From: JBKPRX01 sp046734795
Lineage (GTDB): Bacteria > Actinomycetota > Thermoleophilia > Gaiellales > Gaiellaceae
Direction: 5' to 3'
Length of the DNA stretch: 29,748 bases
Assembly (NCBI GenBank): GCA_046734795.1
Contig: JBKPRX010000039.1
Span: forward strand, 1 to 29,748
In this document: positions 14,982 to 22,652 of the stretch, piece by piece
Numbering within the stretch: position 1 is the stretch's first letter
Layout of the letters: every line of letters begins with the position of its first letter
Translations under genes and position numbers: made by a program
Notes under the pieces: generated by a model
What the model was told of the DNA's origin: nothing
Seen by the model: the letters and a program-made list of their open reading frames with translations, nothing else
Databases searched by the model: none

Positions 14982-16307
14982 CTATCGAGGAACGTTACTC
15001 GCAACCTCTGTGGCGGGGGCCGGCAACGGACGCTGTGCCGGCGGCTTCGAATTGACGAGCACAGCTGCGACGAGCAACACCGCCATCCCGACGATGCTCT
15101 CGCCGAGCAGGCTCCTCGGAAGACGCGAGAGGAAGCCGGTCGTCGGTCGCTGCTCGACGAGCGGCCGCGCAACGAAGTGGTGGAGCGCGCCCCAGAGGAG
15201 AGCCACGCCGACGAGGGCGAGCTTCGCGAGCAGCGTTCGTCCGTAGCCGCTCGCCCAGAGATCCGCGATGCGGGGCAGCCGCTCGATGCTCAAGTACGTT
15301 CCCGCCGCGATCACGATTGCGACGAGCGCGGTCGCGAAGCGCGAAAAGCGCAGGAACGCGTCGCGCCTCCGGTCGGGAGCGGCCGGCCACACGACCGCGA
15401 CGAGCGTGACGAGGCCTCCGATCCAAAGCATCGCCGCGGCGAGGTGCGCGTAGTCCGCAAGCTCGCTCACCCACGACGAGTTCGGTTCGCCGGCCGAGTG
15501 TCCGGAGAGCGACAACCCCGCCGAGAAGACGAGCGCGAGCGCGAACGCGGGCCAGAGCAACACTCGCCGATCGGTCAGCCACGCGAGGAAGAGAAACGCG
15601 AGCGCAAACGCAAAGCCGAGCGTCGTCACGATGTACGTCTGCCCAAACCGTGTCGCACCGGCGAGCGGCGAGAGGTCGCCGTAGAGGAAGCGCGCGAACG
15701 ACAGCTGCAACGCATCCTCGGCGCGCAACATGAACGCGACGATCCCGACCTCGAGCACACCGACTGCGCCGATGCCGACGAGCCAGTAGAAACGACGCTC
15801 GGCGCGCGGAGGCAGCGGCCCGCGGACGATCAGCAACCGGAAGCCGAGTCCGCCGACAAGCAGTGCAAGCGCGACGAAGTACGCCCAGCGGACGAGATCC
15901 TCGGCTCGCGTGGGCCCTTGCGCACCGACGGCCTCCGTCACCGGCGGCGCCGGGTAGCGCACGCCGAACGTGTAGACGCCGGAAACGACGTGCCCGTCGT
16001 TCGAGACCGCGCGCCAGCGAATCGTGTACGGCCCTTTGCGGAGCGTCGGCACGGAAGCGAAGAGCCGGTTCCCCGAGGCGTGCGCAGTGCGCACGACGTT
16101 GTCTCCGTTCGGCTTGAGGACCTCCACGGATCCGGGCAAAGCCGAGATGTGTTGGTCGAAGCGAAGCTCGACGCGCGTGGGCGAGGCTGCAACGCGCTCA
16201 CGAAAAGACGGGTACGTGTGCTCCAGGGTCGCGTGCGCGAGCGCCGAGGCCGGCACGACGAGCGCGACTACCGCGGCAAGGGCGAAGGCCACGCGCTGTC
16301 GCCTCAT
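14982..16307 (-). CDS. CopC-CopD fusion, copper-binding/transport membrane protein
   Basis: The protein has 441 residues. A signal peptide ends at about Ala24, so the mature protein begins with His25 (HATLEHTYPS). With Asp104 and His106 in NDGHVVSGVYTFGV this recreates the Cu(II) site of periplasmic CopC. From about residue 130 follow eight or so membrane helices of the CopD type. SGHSAGEPNSSWVSELADYA then HLAAAMLWIGGLVTL, and the later ALHHFVARPL, carry helix histidines typical of CopD. Such fusions (YcnJ-like) are linked to copper uptake or supply to cuproenzymes. The ATG at 16307 overlaps the upstream membrane gene's stop as ATGA, indicating one transcriptional and translational unit. Confidence 0.92.
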   Translation of the reverse strand: MRRQRVAFALAAVVALVVPASALAHATLEHTYPSFRERVAASPTRVELRFDQHISALPGSVEVLKPNGDNVVRTAHASGNRLFASVPTLRKGPYTIRWRAVSNDGHVVSGVYTFGVRYPAPPVTEAVGAQGPTRAEDLVRWAYFVALALLVGGLGFRLLIVRGPLPPRAERRFYWLVGIGAVGVLEVGIVAFMLRAEDALQLSFARFLYGDLSPLAGATRFGQTYIVTTLGFAFALAFLFLAWLTDRRVLLWPAFALALVFSAGLSLSGHSAGEPNSSWVSELADYAHLAAAMLWIGGLVTLVAVVWPAAPDRRRDAFLRFSRFATALVAIVIAAGTYLSIERLPRIADLWASGYGRTLLAKLALVGVALLWGALHHFVARPLVEQRPTTGFLSRLPRSLLGESIVGMAVLLVAAVLVNSKPPAQRPLPAPATEVASNVPR

Positions 16308-16891
16308 CGGTGCGGCACCCCGGCGACTTGCGAGAGGTGACCGAAGACCGGCGCAACGTCCCGGTCGCAGTAGAGGAGAACCGCGGCGACGAGGAACGAC
16401 GTCGCAAATCCCATCATCGCGGCGGTGGCCACGCGCGGCCTCAACGTCTGCACGAAGGGGAAGAACGCGGCGACGAGCGATGTCCACCCGAGTGCGTGGT
16501 GCAAGAAGGCAGAGCGCTGGAAGAGCCACGGGTTCTGCTCGTGCACGAGCAACGCAAGTCCGGAGACGACGAACGCAAGCGACGTGCAGAGCCGCCAGTA
16601 CCGGCTGTGCAGCTTTCCCCGCGCGAGCCCGAGCTCAGCTGCGCCCGCGAGCATCAACGCCTGCGCCCAGGCACCGTGCGCGACCATGTGGATCGTCGAG
16701 TTCGTGAAGAACACCATCACCGGCCACATGCAGACGCCGAGGCCGAACAGCAAGCCCGGAAAGAGGTATGCACGCCACGCGCGGCGACGCCAGATCTCGG
16801 GCCCGACCGCCGCCTCGGCCACGAGGACGAGCGCGATCAGCAGAAACCCGGTCGCAAACCACCAGTGCACGTGCTCGGCGGGCGGCAGCAT
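16304..16891 (-). CDS. Membrane protein of unknown function, histidine-rich helices, next to copC-copD
   Basis: The protein has 195 residues with about five hydrophobic helices (10-30, 43-62, 72-88, 103-120, 133-150, with a last one at about 155-175). Histidines recur at helix positions: EHVHWWF (7, 9), STIHMVAHGAWAQ (68, 72), LVHEQN and FLHHALGWTS. The i/i+4 pair in the third helix would suit metal or heme binding. I recognise no named family. It is coupled at both ends: TGATG overlap with the small gene upstream and ATGA with the CopC-CopD fusion downstream. A role in copper handling or cytochrome assembly is an inference from that context. Confidence 0.82.
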   Translation of the reverse strand: MLPPAEHVHWWFATGFLLIALVLVAEAAVGPEIWRRRAWRAYLFPGLLFGLGVCMWPVMVFFTNSTIHMVAHGAWAQALMLAGAAELGLARGKLHSRYWRLCTSLAFVVSGLALLVHEQNPWLFQRSAFLHHALGWTSLVAAFFPFVQTLRPRVATAAMMGFATSFLVAAVLLYCDRDVAPVFGHLSQVAGVPHR

Positions 16892-17178
16892 CAGCGTCCG
16901 AGCTCCGCATCCGCGAGATCACGCAAGAGCCCACGCGCGACGAGCCTGTGGAAGGCCAGCCCCGCAAGGACGACGAAGAGCGGCGGCTCGGAGAGCAGCC
17001 ACCAGAAGCCTTGCCCGTGCGGGTGCAGGATCGTCAGCCGGTACGGCTGCGCGACGGCCCAGGCGAAGCCCGCGAGAATCGTGAGCGGCCCGAGTGCGGC
17101 GACGACGCGCGCTCGTGCTCCGATCGCGCGGGTCGTGTGCTGACGGCCAAGTCGTTGTGTGAGTTGCGCGGCGTCCAC
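16891..17178 (-). CDS. Small two-helix membrane protein in the copC-copD cluster
   Basis: The protein has about 95 residues: a soluble N-terminus (VDAAQLTQRLGRQHTTRAIG), one helix at about 25-46 (VVAALGPLTILAGFAWAVAQ), a loop with TILHPHGQGFWWLLSE, and a second helix (PPLFVVLAGLAFHRLVARGL). Two GTG codons compete: 17184 and 17178. The latter sits five bases behind a full GGAGG site and is preferred. Its stop overlaps the next gene's ATG by one base. No family is recognised. The HPHG loop is the only notable polar motif. Confidence 0.72.
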   Translation of the reverse strand: MDAAQLTQRLGRQHTTRAIGARARVVAALGPLTILAGFAWAVAQPYRLTILHPHGQGFWWLLSEPPLFVVLAGLAFHRLVARGLLRDLADAELGR

Positions 17179-17210
17179 GTCCACCTCCCATCGGGTCGAT
17201 TGCCGAACCG

Positions 17211-17238
17211 GCCCGCGGGCGTGAATGCAGCCGCGGGC
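17211..17238 (-). repeat. Eight-base-pair hairpin between two membrane-protein genes
   Basis: GCCCGCGG (17211-17218) and CCGCGGGC (17231-17238) pair perfectly around a 12-base loop. The stem begins at the base next to the TGA of the upstream membrane gene and precedes the next gene's ribosome binding site by about 25 bases. No T-run follows, so complete rho-independent termination is unlikely. It could stabilise the upstream message or act as partial attenuator. Confidence 0.35.
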
Positions 17239-17901
17239 TCAGGCGGCGAGAGGCGGCGGGCGGCTCTCGAAGGCGAGGCCGTGCAACCGGCGCGGAGCGA
17301 CGTCGTCACTCGCGGCAAGCGGAAGCGCAAGCGCCTCCTCGGCGCCGACGAGCGAGCGTACGTACGCAGCCGACTCCTCCGCGTACGACTCGTACTCCGA
17401 CAACCACCGTGCGACGCCGCGCCAGGCGACTGCGACGACGACCGCGAGCACGGCGAAGACGGGCAGAGCCGAAGTGTGCAGCCACGGACGGAACGGCGAC
17501 GAGACGTCTCCGGCGGAGAAGCGTTCGGCGTCCGCTTGGACGAGATAGATGCCTGCCGTCAGGGCGAACGAGCAAGCCCAGAGGCGCGGTGACAACTCGA
17601 TCCGTACGCGCGGCGCCGGCCGGTGCGGCATCGCGCCGACCGCAGTCGCGACGCGTCGCGCGGTGCGTGCTGTCGCACGCGCTTTGGCGAACCGCCAGGC
17701 GAGACGCGCGAGGAGCAGCGCGACACCGGCCTTCACGGCGATCAGCAGGAACGGGTAGTACTCGGTATGGGCGTAGCTCGGTCGCGCTACGTGTTGTCCG
17801 AGATCGAACCTGTGCGTCAGGCTGCGGCCGGCGAGCTCAGCCACGAGCGCGAGCAAGCCAAACGCGAGGACTGACAGCAGCCGATGATGCCGGAGCCGCA
17901 T
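17239..17901 (-). CDS. Four-helix membrane protein of unknown function
   Basis: The protein has 220 residues from ATG 17901; an in-frame TTG at 17937 would add 12. Hydrophobic helices are at about 6-26 (LLSVLAFGLLALVAELAG), 46-68 (PFLLIAVKAGVALLLARLAW), 102-122 (LWACSFALTAGIYLVQADAE) and 140-160 (LPVFAVLAVVVAVAWRGVA). Between helices 1 and 2 lies LTHRFDLGQHVARPSYAHTE, with three histidines. The C-terminus is a cytoplasmic tail ending in PPPLAA. I recognise no family. It is the first gene of the membrane/copper group on this strand, 44 bases after the YjbQ-like gene. Confidence 0.78.
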   Translation of the reverse strand: MRLRHHRLLSVLAFGLLALVAELAGRSLTHRFDLGQHVARPSYAHTEYYPFLLIAVKAGVALLLARLAWRFAKARATARTARRVATAVGAMPHRPAPRVRIELSPRLWACSFALTAGIYLVQADAERFSAGDVSSPFRPWLHTSALPVFAVLAVVVAVAWRGVARWLSEYESYAEESAAYVRSLVGAEEALALPLAASDDVAPRRLHGLAFESRPPPLAA

Positions 17902-17944
17902 CTGGGCAGTGTGACTCCCCGCGGCTATGCAGGTCAAACGGTCG

Positions 17945-18331
17945 TCAGCCGACGAGCGTCAGCGACCAGTCGCGCCCGCGGTGGCCGTTGAAGCTGAAGA
18001 GCAGGATCCGCTGGTACGTGCCGAGACAGAGCGCGCCGTCGCGGAACGGCACCTGCTCCGTCCGCGGGCCGAGCAGAAGCTGAACGATCTGTTCGCGCTC
18101 CTCGAGCCCGAGCGGAAGCAACCGCTCGAGGAGGCACTCGAAGTCTTCGAAAAAGCCGCTCTCGCGCTCGTTGACCCGCACGAGCGCGGGTCCGCTCGGA
18201 GCAGTGACGTACGCAATGCCGTTCGGGCGACCGCTACGCGAGACCTCGCGAGAGATGTCGTTCGTGATGTCCATCACCGTGAGGGTCGGGAGGACGGTGG
18301 CGATCGAGTACGGGACCTCGATACTCGTCAT
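17945..18331 (-). CDS. YjbQ/UPF0047-family protein lacking the usual histidine motifs
   Basis: The protein has 128 residues. The C-terminal half, LLLGPRTEQVPFRDGALCLG then TYQRILLFSFNGHRGRDWSL, follows the YjbQ pattern (vPvxdGxLxLGTWQxIxfxExDGpRxR). The N-terminal VMDITNDISREV and GIAYVTAPSGPALVRVNE correspond to DIT...V and GxxxVFxxHTTAALTINE. However, the HTTA histidine is replaced by PSGPA, and the DxNAxAH histidine segment is shortened to GLEEREQIV. YjbQ proteins are trimeric and have been given weak thiamine-phosphate synthase activity. With the key histidines gone, this one probably does something else or only binds a ligand. It lies 28 bases downstream of ispH, on the same strand. Confidence 0.72.
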   Translation of the reverse strand: MTSIEVPYSIATVLPTLTVMDITNDISREVSRSGRPNGIAYVTAPSGPALVRVNERESGFFEDFECLLERLLPLGLEEREQIVQLLLGPRTEQVPFRDGALCLGTYQRILLFSFNGHRGRDWSLTLVG

Positions 18332-18359
18332 CGGTCGTAATCCTTAGCAGCCGCAGAGC

Positions 18360-19304
18360 TCACGCGCTGGCGACCTCCCGCGGCAGGCGGAAATGGACGT
18401 CCTCGCGCGCGACGATCAGCTCTTCCGGCGCCTCGTAGCCGATGTCCGCCAGCCAACCGGCCACCTGCAGCACGAGCTCTTCCGGCGTCGAAGCGCCTGC
18501 GGTGATCCCGACGGTCTCGTGCCCGGTCAGCAAAGCCGGTTCGAGCGGGCTTTCACCGTCGATCAGCATCGCCTCGGCACCTGCGGCTTGCGCGACCTCG
18601 ACCAAACGCTTCGCGTTCGAGCTCGTATGCGAGCCGATCACGAGAATCAGCGACGCGCCTTGCGCCACGAGCTCGCGGACTGCGTCCTGCCGGTTCTGCG
18701 TCGCGTAGCAGATGTCGTCTGCAGCGGGACGCCGTAGACCGCCGACGTGATCTGCGAGCGCGTCGACGATCGGCTTGACGTCGTCGAGCGACAGGGTCGT
18801 CTGCGTGATCACCGCTATCGGCTTCCCTTGCGTATCGAGCTCGCGCGCCTGCTCCGGTGACTCGATCACGATCGTGGACTCGGGTCGCTCGCCGCGCGTT
18901 CCGATCACTTCGACGTGGTCGGCATGGCCGACGAGTGCGATCAGATGGCCGCTGTCTGCGTAGCGACGAGCTTCGGCGTGCACCTTGTTCACGAGCGGAC
19001 ACGTTGCGTCGACGACGCGAAGTCCGCGGCTCTCCGCGCTTGCCTTCACCGAGGGCGCAACGCCGTGCGCCGACAGCACGCAGATCTCGCCGGTCGGGAT
19101 CTCCGACTCGTCCTCGACGAAGACGGCGCCGAGCTCCTCGAGCCGCCGCACGACGTGCTCGTTGTGAACGATCTGATGCCGGACGTACACGGGCGGACCA
19201 TGCTGCTCGAGCAAGCGCTCGACGATCTCGATGGCGCGGTCGACGCCCGCGCAGAACGACCGCGGCGCAGCGAGCAGGACGCGACCTCGTCTCGTCTCGC
19301 TCAC
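18360..19304 (-). CDS. ispH: 4-Hydroxy-3-methylbut-2-enyl diphosphate reductase IspH
   Basis: This is the last enzyme of the MEP pathway, converting HMBPP to IPP and DMAPP with a 4Fe-4S cluster. The 314-residue protein has the three cluster cysteines: Cys18 (PRSFCAGVDRAIE), Cys102 (VDATCPLVNKVH) and Cys199 (DICYATQNRQDAV). It also has QIVHNEHVV (substrate His), SAHGVAPSV, GHADHVEVIGTRGE, and the ITAGASTPEELV ending. The GTG start at 19304 overlaps the hpnG stop as GTGA. Its place as the final gene of the hopanoid operon ties isoprenoid precursor supply to hopanoid output. Confidence 0.97.
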   Translation of the reverse strand: MSETRRGRVLLAAPRSFCAGVDRAIEIVERLLEQHGPPVYVRHQIVHNEHVVRRLEELGAVFVEDESEIPTGEICVLSAHGVAPSVKASAESRGLRVVDATCPLVNKVHAEARRYADSGHLIALVGHADHVEVIGTRGERPESTIVIESPEQARELDTQGKPIAVITQTTLSLDDVKPIVDALADHVGGLRRPAADDICYATQNRQDAVRELVAQGASLILVIGSHTSSNAKRLVEVAQAAGAEAMLIDGESPLEPALLTGHETVGITAGASTPEELVLQVAGWLADIGYEAPEELIVAREDVHFRLPREVASA

Positions 19305-19870
19305 GCAACGCTCCTCAGCGCGCGCAGCGCGCGTGTTGCGTCGCGCGCAGCTCGCGTCGTCTCCCGCGGCGAACGCGCGAAGGCGCGCGCAAGGCGCAGC
19401 AGGTCGATGTCGCCCGTCGGCTTGAAGGCCTGCGCAAGCGGACCGAGCTGTCGCGTCGGCGTGTCGCTGATCGCGCGGATGACACCCGCGAGCCGGCCAC
19501 TGCGCGCGAGGATGCCCGTCTCCATGTCGACTGCATCGGCGCCCGTCTCCTCTTGAAGCCGAGCGCGCTCGTCCGGGTCGTCGACGATGCGCGACGCCGT
19601 GAGGATCGTCCCGACGCGTGCGTTGCGGATTCCGAGCGGGCCGCCTTCCCAGAGGACGGTGCCGTGCTCGTCGACGACCCGCGTGGCGTCGAGCACGGTG
19701 CCGATCGCGAGATCCGGGCGAAGCGCACCCGCGACGCCGAACGACACGAGTCGACCTTCCGGAACGCCGTGACAGACGCCCATCCCCATCAACGCGGTCG
19801 CACCGAGCCGGCTCGCGACGCGACGTTCGGCAGGCAACGCGCAGGCGAAGATCAGCCCGTCAGGGTCCAA
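19301..19870 (-). CDS. hpnG: Hopanoid-associated nucleosidase/phosphorylase HpnG
   Basis: The protein has 189 residues of the MTAN/purine nucleoside phosphorylase superfamily. FGVAGALRPDLAIGTVLDAT (44-63), AVDMETG (113-119, the ribose-binding Glu) and IRAISDTP (131-138, catalytic Asp) are visible. In hopanoid makers HpnG removes adenine from adenosylhopane to give ribosylhopane (or its phosphate). It is a little shorter than most members. The start is a TTG at 19870 lying inside the last codons of hpnH, a 19-base overlap; I see no better start downstream. The identification leans on context with hpnH and shc. Confidence 0.85.
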   Translation of the reverse strand: MDPDGLIFACALPAERRVASRLGATALMGMGVCHGVPEGRLVSFGVAGALRPDLAIGTVLDATRVVDEHGTVLWEGGPLGIRNARVGTILTASRIVDDPDERARLQEETGADAVDMETGILARSGRLAGVIRAISDTPTRQLGPLAQAFKPTGDIDLLRLARAFARSPRETTRAARDATRALRALRSVA

Positions 19871-20856
19871 GCCATGCTCCTCGCCGTCTCGCGGATGCTT
19901 CTCGTCGCCTCGTACGCCGCCGAGGGCTCGAAGCCGGAATGGATGCCGCAGTGTTCGCAGCGCGGGTCGTTGCCGGGCCCGTAGCTCTCCCAGTCCATTC
20001 CTTCGAGCAGCGCGTCATACGTCGGGAAGATGCCGTCCGTGAGGAGGTAGCACGGCCCTTTCCAGCCGTACGGGTTCCGCGTGATCGAGCCCCACGGTGC
20101 ACACGAAAGCTCGCGCTCGCCGGTCAGGAACTCCTGGTAGATCGGTGTTGCGATCCAGCGGTAGCCGTGCTTGCGCGCGGCGGCGCGGATGGCCCTGAAC
20201 TTCACTTCGTGCTCGTCCCGCGTCATCGTCAGCGCCGGGTCGATCTGCGAGTACTGGTAGCCGGGCGCGATCAACATGCCGTCGATGCCGACCTCGTTCG
20301 TGAGGTAGCCCATCATCTCGATCACGTCCTCGACCTTCGTCTCCTTGAACACGGTGGTGTTCGTCTGGACACGAAAGCCGCGAGCGCGCGCGGTCTTGAT
20401 CGCGTCGATCGCCACGTCCCACAAGCCCGGGTAGTCGCAGACGTAGTCGTGGATCTCGCGCATGCCGTCGAGGTGGACGACGAACGAGAGTCGGGGCGAC
20501 GGCTCGAACCATTCGAGACAGTCCTGCAGCCGCAGCGCGTTCGTGCACAGCTCGACGCTCTTCCGCAGCTCGAGCATTCCCGCGACGACCTCGTCGATTC
20601 CTTTGTAGATCAGCGGCTCGCCACCGCAGATCGAGACGACCGGGGCCGGGCACTGCACGCCTGCGTCGATGCACTCGTCCGGCGTGAGCCGCGCGCGATT
20701 CGACTCGTACTCGCGGATCTTCCCGCAGCCGATGCAGGCGATGTTGCACGCGAGCGTCGGCTCGAGCATCAGCACGAGCGGGTACCGCTGACCCTTCCGC
20801 TGTTGCGTTGCGACGTACTTACCGATCGTGATCGTCGAGGAGAGCGGCAGCTTCAT
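19852..20856 (-). CDS. hpnH: Adenosylhopane synthase HpnH (radical SAM)
   Basis: The 334-residue radical SAM enzyme adds the 5'-deoxyadenosyl radical to diploptene, building the C35 side chain of extended hopanoids. The cluster motif is CNIACIGC (Cys37, Cys41, Cys44). GGEP (in VVSICGGEPLIYKGIDE) is the SAM-binding motif. FVVHLDGMREIHDYVC and CAPWGSITRNPYGWKGPCYL match HpnH, and the C-terminal CEHCGIHSGFEPSAA cysteines are also typical. Length and order fit the family throughout. Its ATG overlaps the shc stop as ATGA. Confidence 0.96.
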   Translation of the reverse strand: MKLPLSSTITIGKYVATQQRKGQRYPLVLMLEPTLACNIACIGCGKIREYESNRARLTPDECIDAGVQCPAPVVSICGGEPLIYKGIDEVVAGMLELRKSVELCTNALRLQDCLEWFEPSPRLSFVVHLDGMREIHDYVCDYPGLWDVAIDAIKTARARGFRVQTNTTVFKETKVEDVIEMMGYLTNEVGIDGMLIAPGYQYSQIDPALTMTRDEHEVKFRAIRAAARKHGYRWIATPIYQEFLTGERELSCAPWGSITRNPYGWKGPCYLLTDGIFPTYDALLEGMDWESYGPGNDPRCEHCGIHSGFEPSAAYEATRSIRETARSMAWTLTG

Positions 20857-22652
20857 CCATTCAACCTTTCTCGGAGTCGACCCAAGGCCAGCAGCGGGAA
20901 GTTCAGGCGGTAGAGGTGATAGCGAATCATGAAGTCCAGTGGGAAGCCAGTGCCTGTGAAGTGCTCTTCATCCCAATCGCCATCGCCACGCTGGGTCGTG
21001 CAGAGGTACTGAGCCGCACGACGAGCGGACGACCGTTCCGCGTCCCCTGCGGCAACATAGCCGAGCAGCGCCCACGCAGTCTGCGACGGCGTCGCGAAAC
21101 GCGCGCGGCCGCGCCACGCGGAATCGCTGTAGGAGCGGATGTCCTCGCCGAAACCTCCGTGCTCCTGCTGCACGTCGTCTAGCCAGGCGACGGCGCGGCG
21201 CATCGCCGGATGCTCCGCCGGCACACCGCAGGCTTCGAGCGCCGGCAGGGCTGCCCCGGTTCCATAGAGATGGTTGACGCCCCAGCGGCCGAACCACGAG
21301 CCGTCCCGCTCCTGCTCGCGCAACAGCCACTCGAGGCCGCGCGCGGTCGCGTCCGCGTAGGTCGGGTCTGTCGCGAGAACCTCGAGCGTGTGCGCGGTGA
21401 CGTCGGCGGTCGGCTCGTCGGTGACCTTCCCGAAGTCGCAGAACGGCATTTGGTAGAGCCACATCGCGCGATTGTCGACGTCGAATGCACCCCAGCCGCC
21501 CTCGCGTGATTGCATGCCCGCGGCCCAGTGGAGGCCGCGCCGCACGGCGTCCTCGCCCACGCCGAGCTTGCGCAGCGCGAGCGCGATTACGACGGCGTCG
21601 TCGACGTCGGGATAGAGGTCGTTCTCGTATTCGAACGCCCAGCCGCCGGCCGCGAGCTCGGGACGCCGCACCGTCCAGTCGCCGCGCGCGGTGACCTCTT
21701 CGCGGAGCAGCCACTCGACGGCTTTCGCGACCCGCGGATCGTCGGCACCCACGCCGCACTCGGCGAGGGCGAGCACCGCGAGGCCGGTGTCCCACACGGG
21801 CGACTGGCACGCCTCGGGCCGAAGCCGCTCGCCGTCTTCGACCATGAAGCCCTCCCACCCCTCGACCGCCTTGCGGAAGGTCTCGTCCTCGAAGCCGTGG
21901 CCGAGCGCGGCGAGCATCACGATCGACCACACCCACGGCGGCTGGATGCCGCCCCACGAGCCGTCTGCCTCCTGCCGTTCGCGCACCCAACGCTCAGCGA
22001 CCGCGAGCGCGTGCCGCCGCAGCGCATTCGGTCGGCGCGGAGGGCTCGTTCGCTCCGGCAACGAGCCGATCTCGCGCAGGTCGATCGGCGCGTGGCGGAC
22101 CGGGCGAAGCGCCTGGACGACCGAGAGCGCGACGAACGTCTGCCGCGCCCAGCACGCGAAGTCGTAGATCGAAAACGGCGACCCCGGCGGGAGCAGCACG
22201 AGCTCGGGCGGAATCGGCGGCAGTCGCTGCCACGGCCAATGTCCGAGGAGCGCGAGGAAGCACTTCGTGAAGACGCGCGCCTTCGGGATTCCGCCGCGGC
22301 TGCGGATCCAGTCACGCGTCTGCGCGCCCGGGTCGACGCCCGCGAGCTTCAGCGCAACGTACGCCTCGATCGTCGTCGAGAGGTCGCCCGGCCCTTCGAA
22401 CCAGATCGCCCACGTGCCGTCGTCGCGTCGGCGCGCAAGCAGCTCGTTCGCGATTCGGCGATCGAGCTCGGGTGTACGCAGCCCGAGCGCGTGGTGCCAG
22501 AAGAGATGCTGCGCCGTCATCGTCACGTTCGACTCCAGCTCGCCTACCCAGTGGCCGTCCGGATACTGGAGCTCGAAGAGACGGGCGACTCCGCGCTCGA
22601 TCGCGCCGTCGAGGGTTCGTTCGAGCGCGGTGAGCTCGGCCGTGGAAGTCAT
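20853..22652 (-). CDS. shc: Squalene-hopene cyclase
   Basis: This enzyme cyclises squalene to hopene/hopanol at the membrane. The 599-residue protein has the QW repeats expected (DGHWVGELESN, EADGSWGGIQPPWVW, REGGWGAFDVDN, RDGSWFGRWGVNHLYGTG, GDGDWDEEHFTGTGFP). The acid catalytic motif is DVDD at 349-352, in YPDVDDAVV. The threonine that normally follows (DVDDTA) is alanine, while all aspartates are kept. GHWVGELESNVTMTAQHLFW is the usual first helix. The ATG at 22652 overlaps the hpnE stop as ATGA. The family length is about 630, so this is a slightly compact member. Confidence 0.97.
   Translation of the reverse strand: MTSTAELTALERTLDGAIERGVARLFELQYPDGHWVGELESNVTMTAQHLFWHHALGLRTPELDRRIANELLARRRDDGTWAIWFEGPGDLSTTIEAYVALKLAGVDPGAQTRDWIRSRGGIPKARVFTKCFLALLGHWPWQRLPPIPPELVLLPPGSPFSIYDFACWARQTFVALSVVQALRPVRHAPIDLREIGSLPERTSPPRRPNALRRHALAVAERWVRERQEADGSWGGIQPPWVWSIVMLAALGHGFEDETFRKAVEGWEGFMVEDGERLRPEACQSPVWDTGLAVLALAECGVGADDPRVAKAVEWLLREEVTARGDWTVRRPELAAGGWAFEYENDLYPDVDDAVVIALALRKLGVGEDAVRRGLHWAAGMQSREGGWGAFDVDNRAMWLYQMPFCDFGKVTDEPTADVTAHTLEVLATDPTYADATARGLEWLLREQERDGSWFGRWGVNHLYGTGAALPALEACGVPAEHPAMRRAVAWLDDVQQEHGGFGEDIRSYSDSAWRGRARFATPSQTAWALLGYVAAGDAERSSARRAAQYLCTTQRGDGDWDEEHFTGTGFPLDFMIRYHLYRLNFPLLALGRLRERLNG

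Noticed and set aside
14940..16340. 466-codon plus-strand frame opposite copC-copD
   Set aside because: Translation is charged and repetitive, while the other strand gives a perfect CopC copper site and membrane helices.
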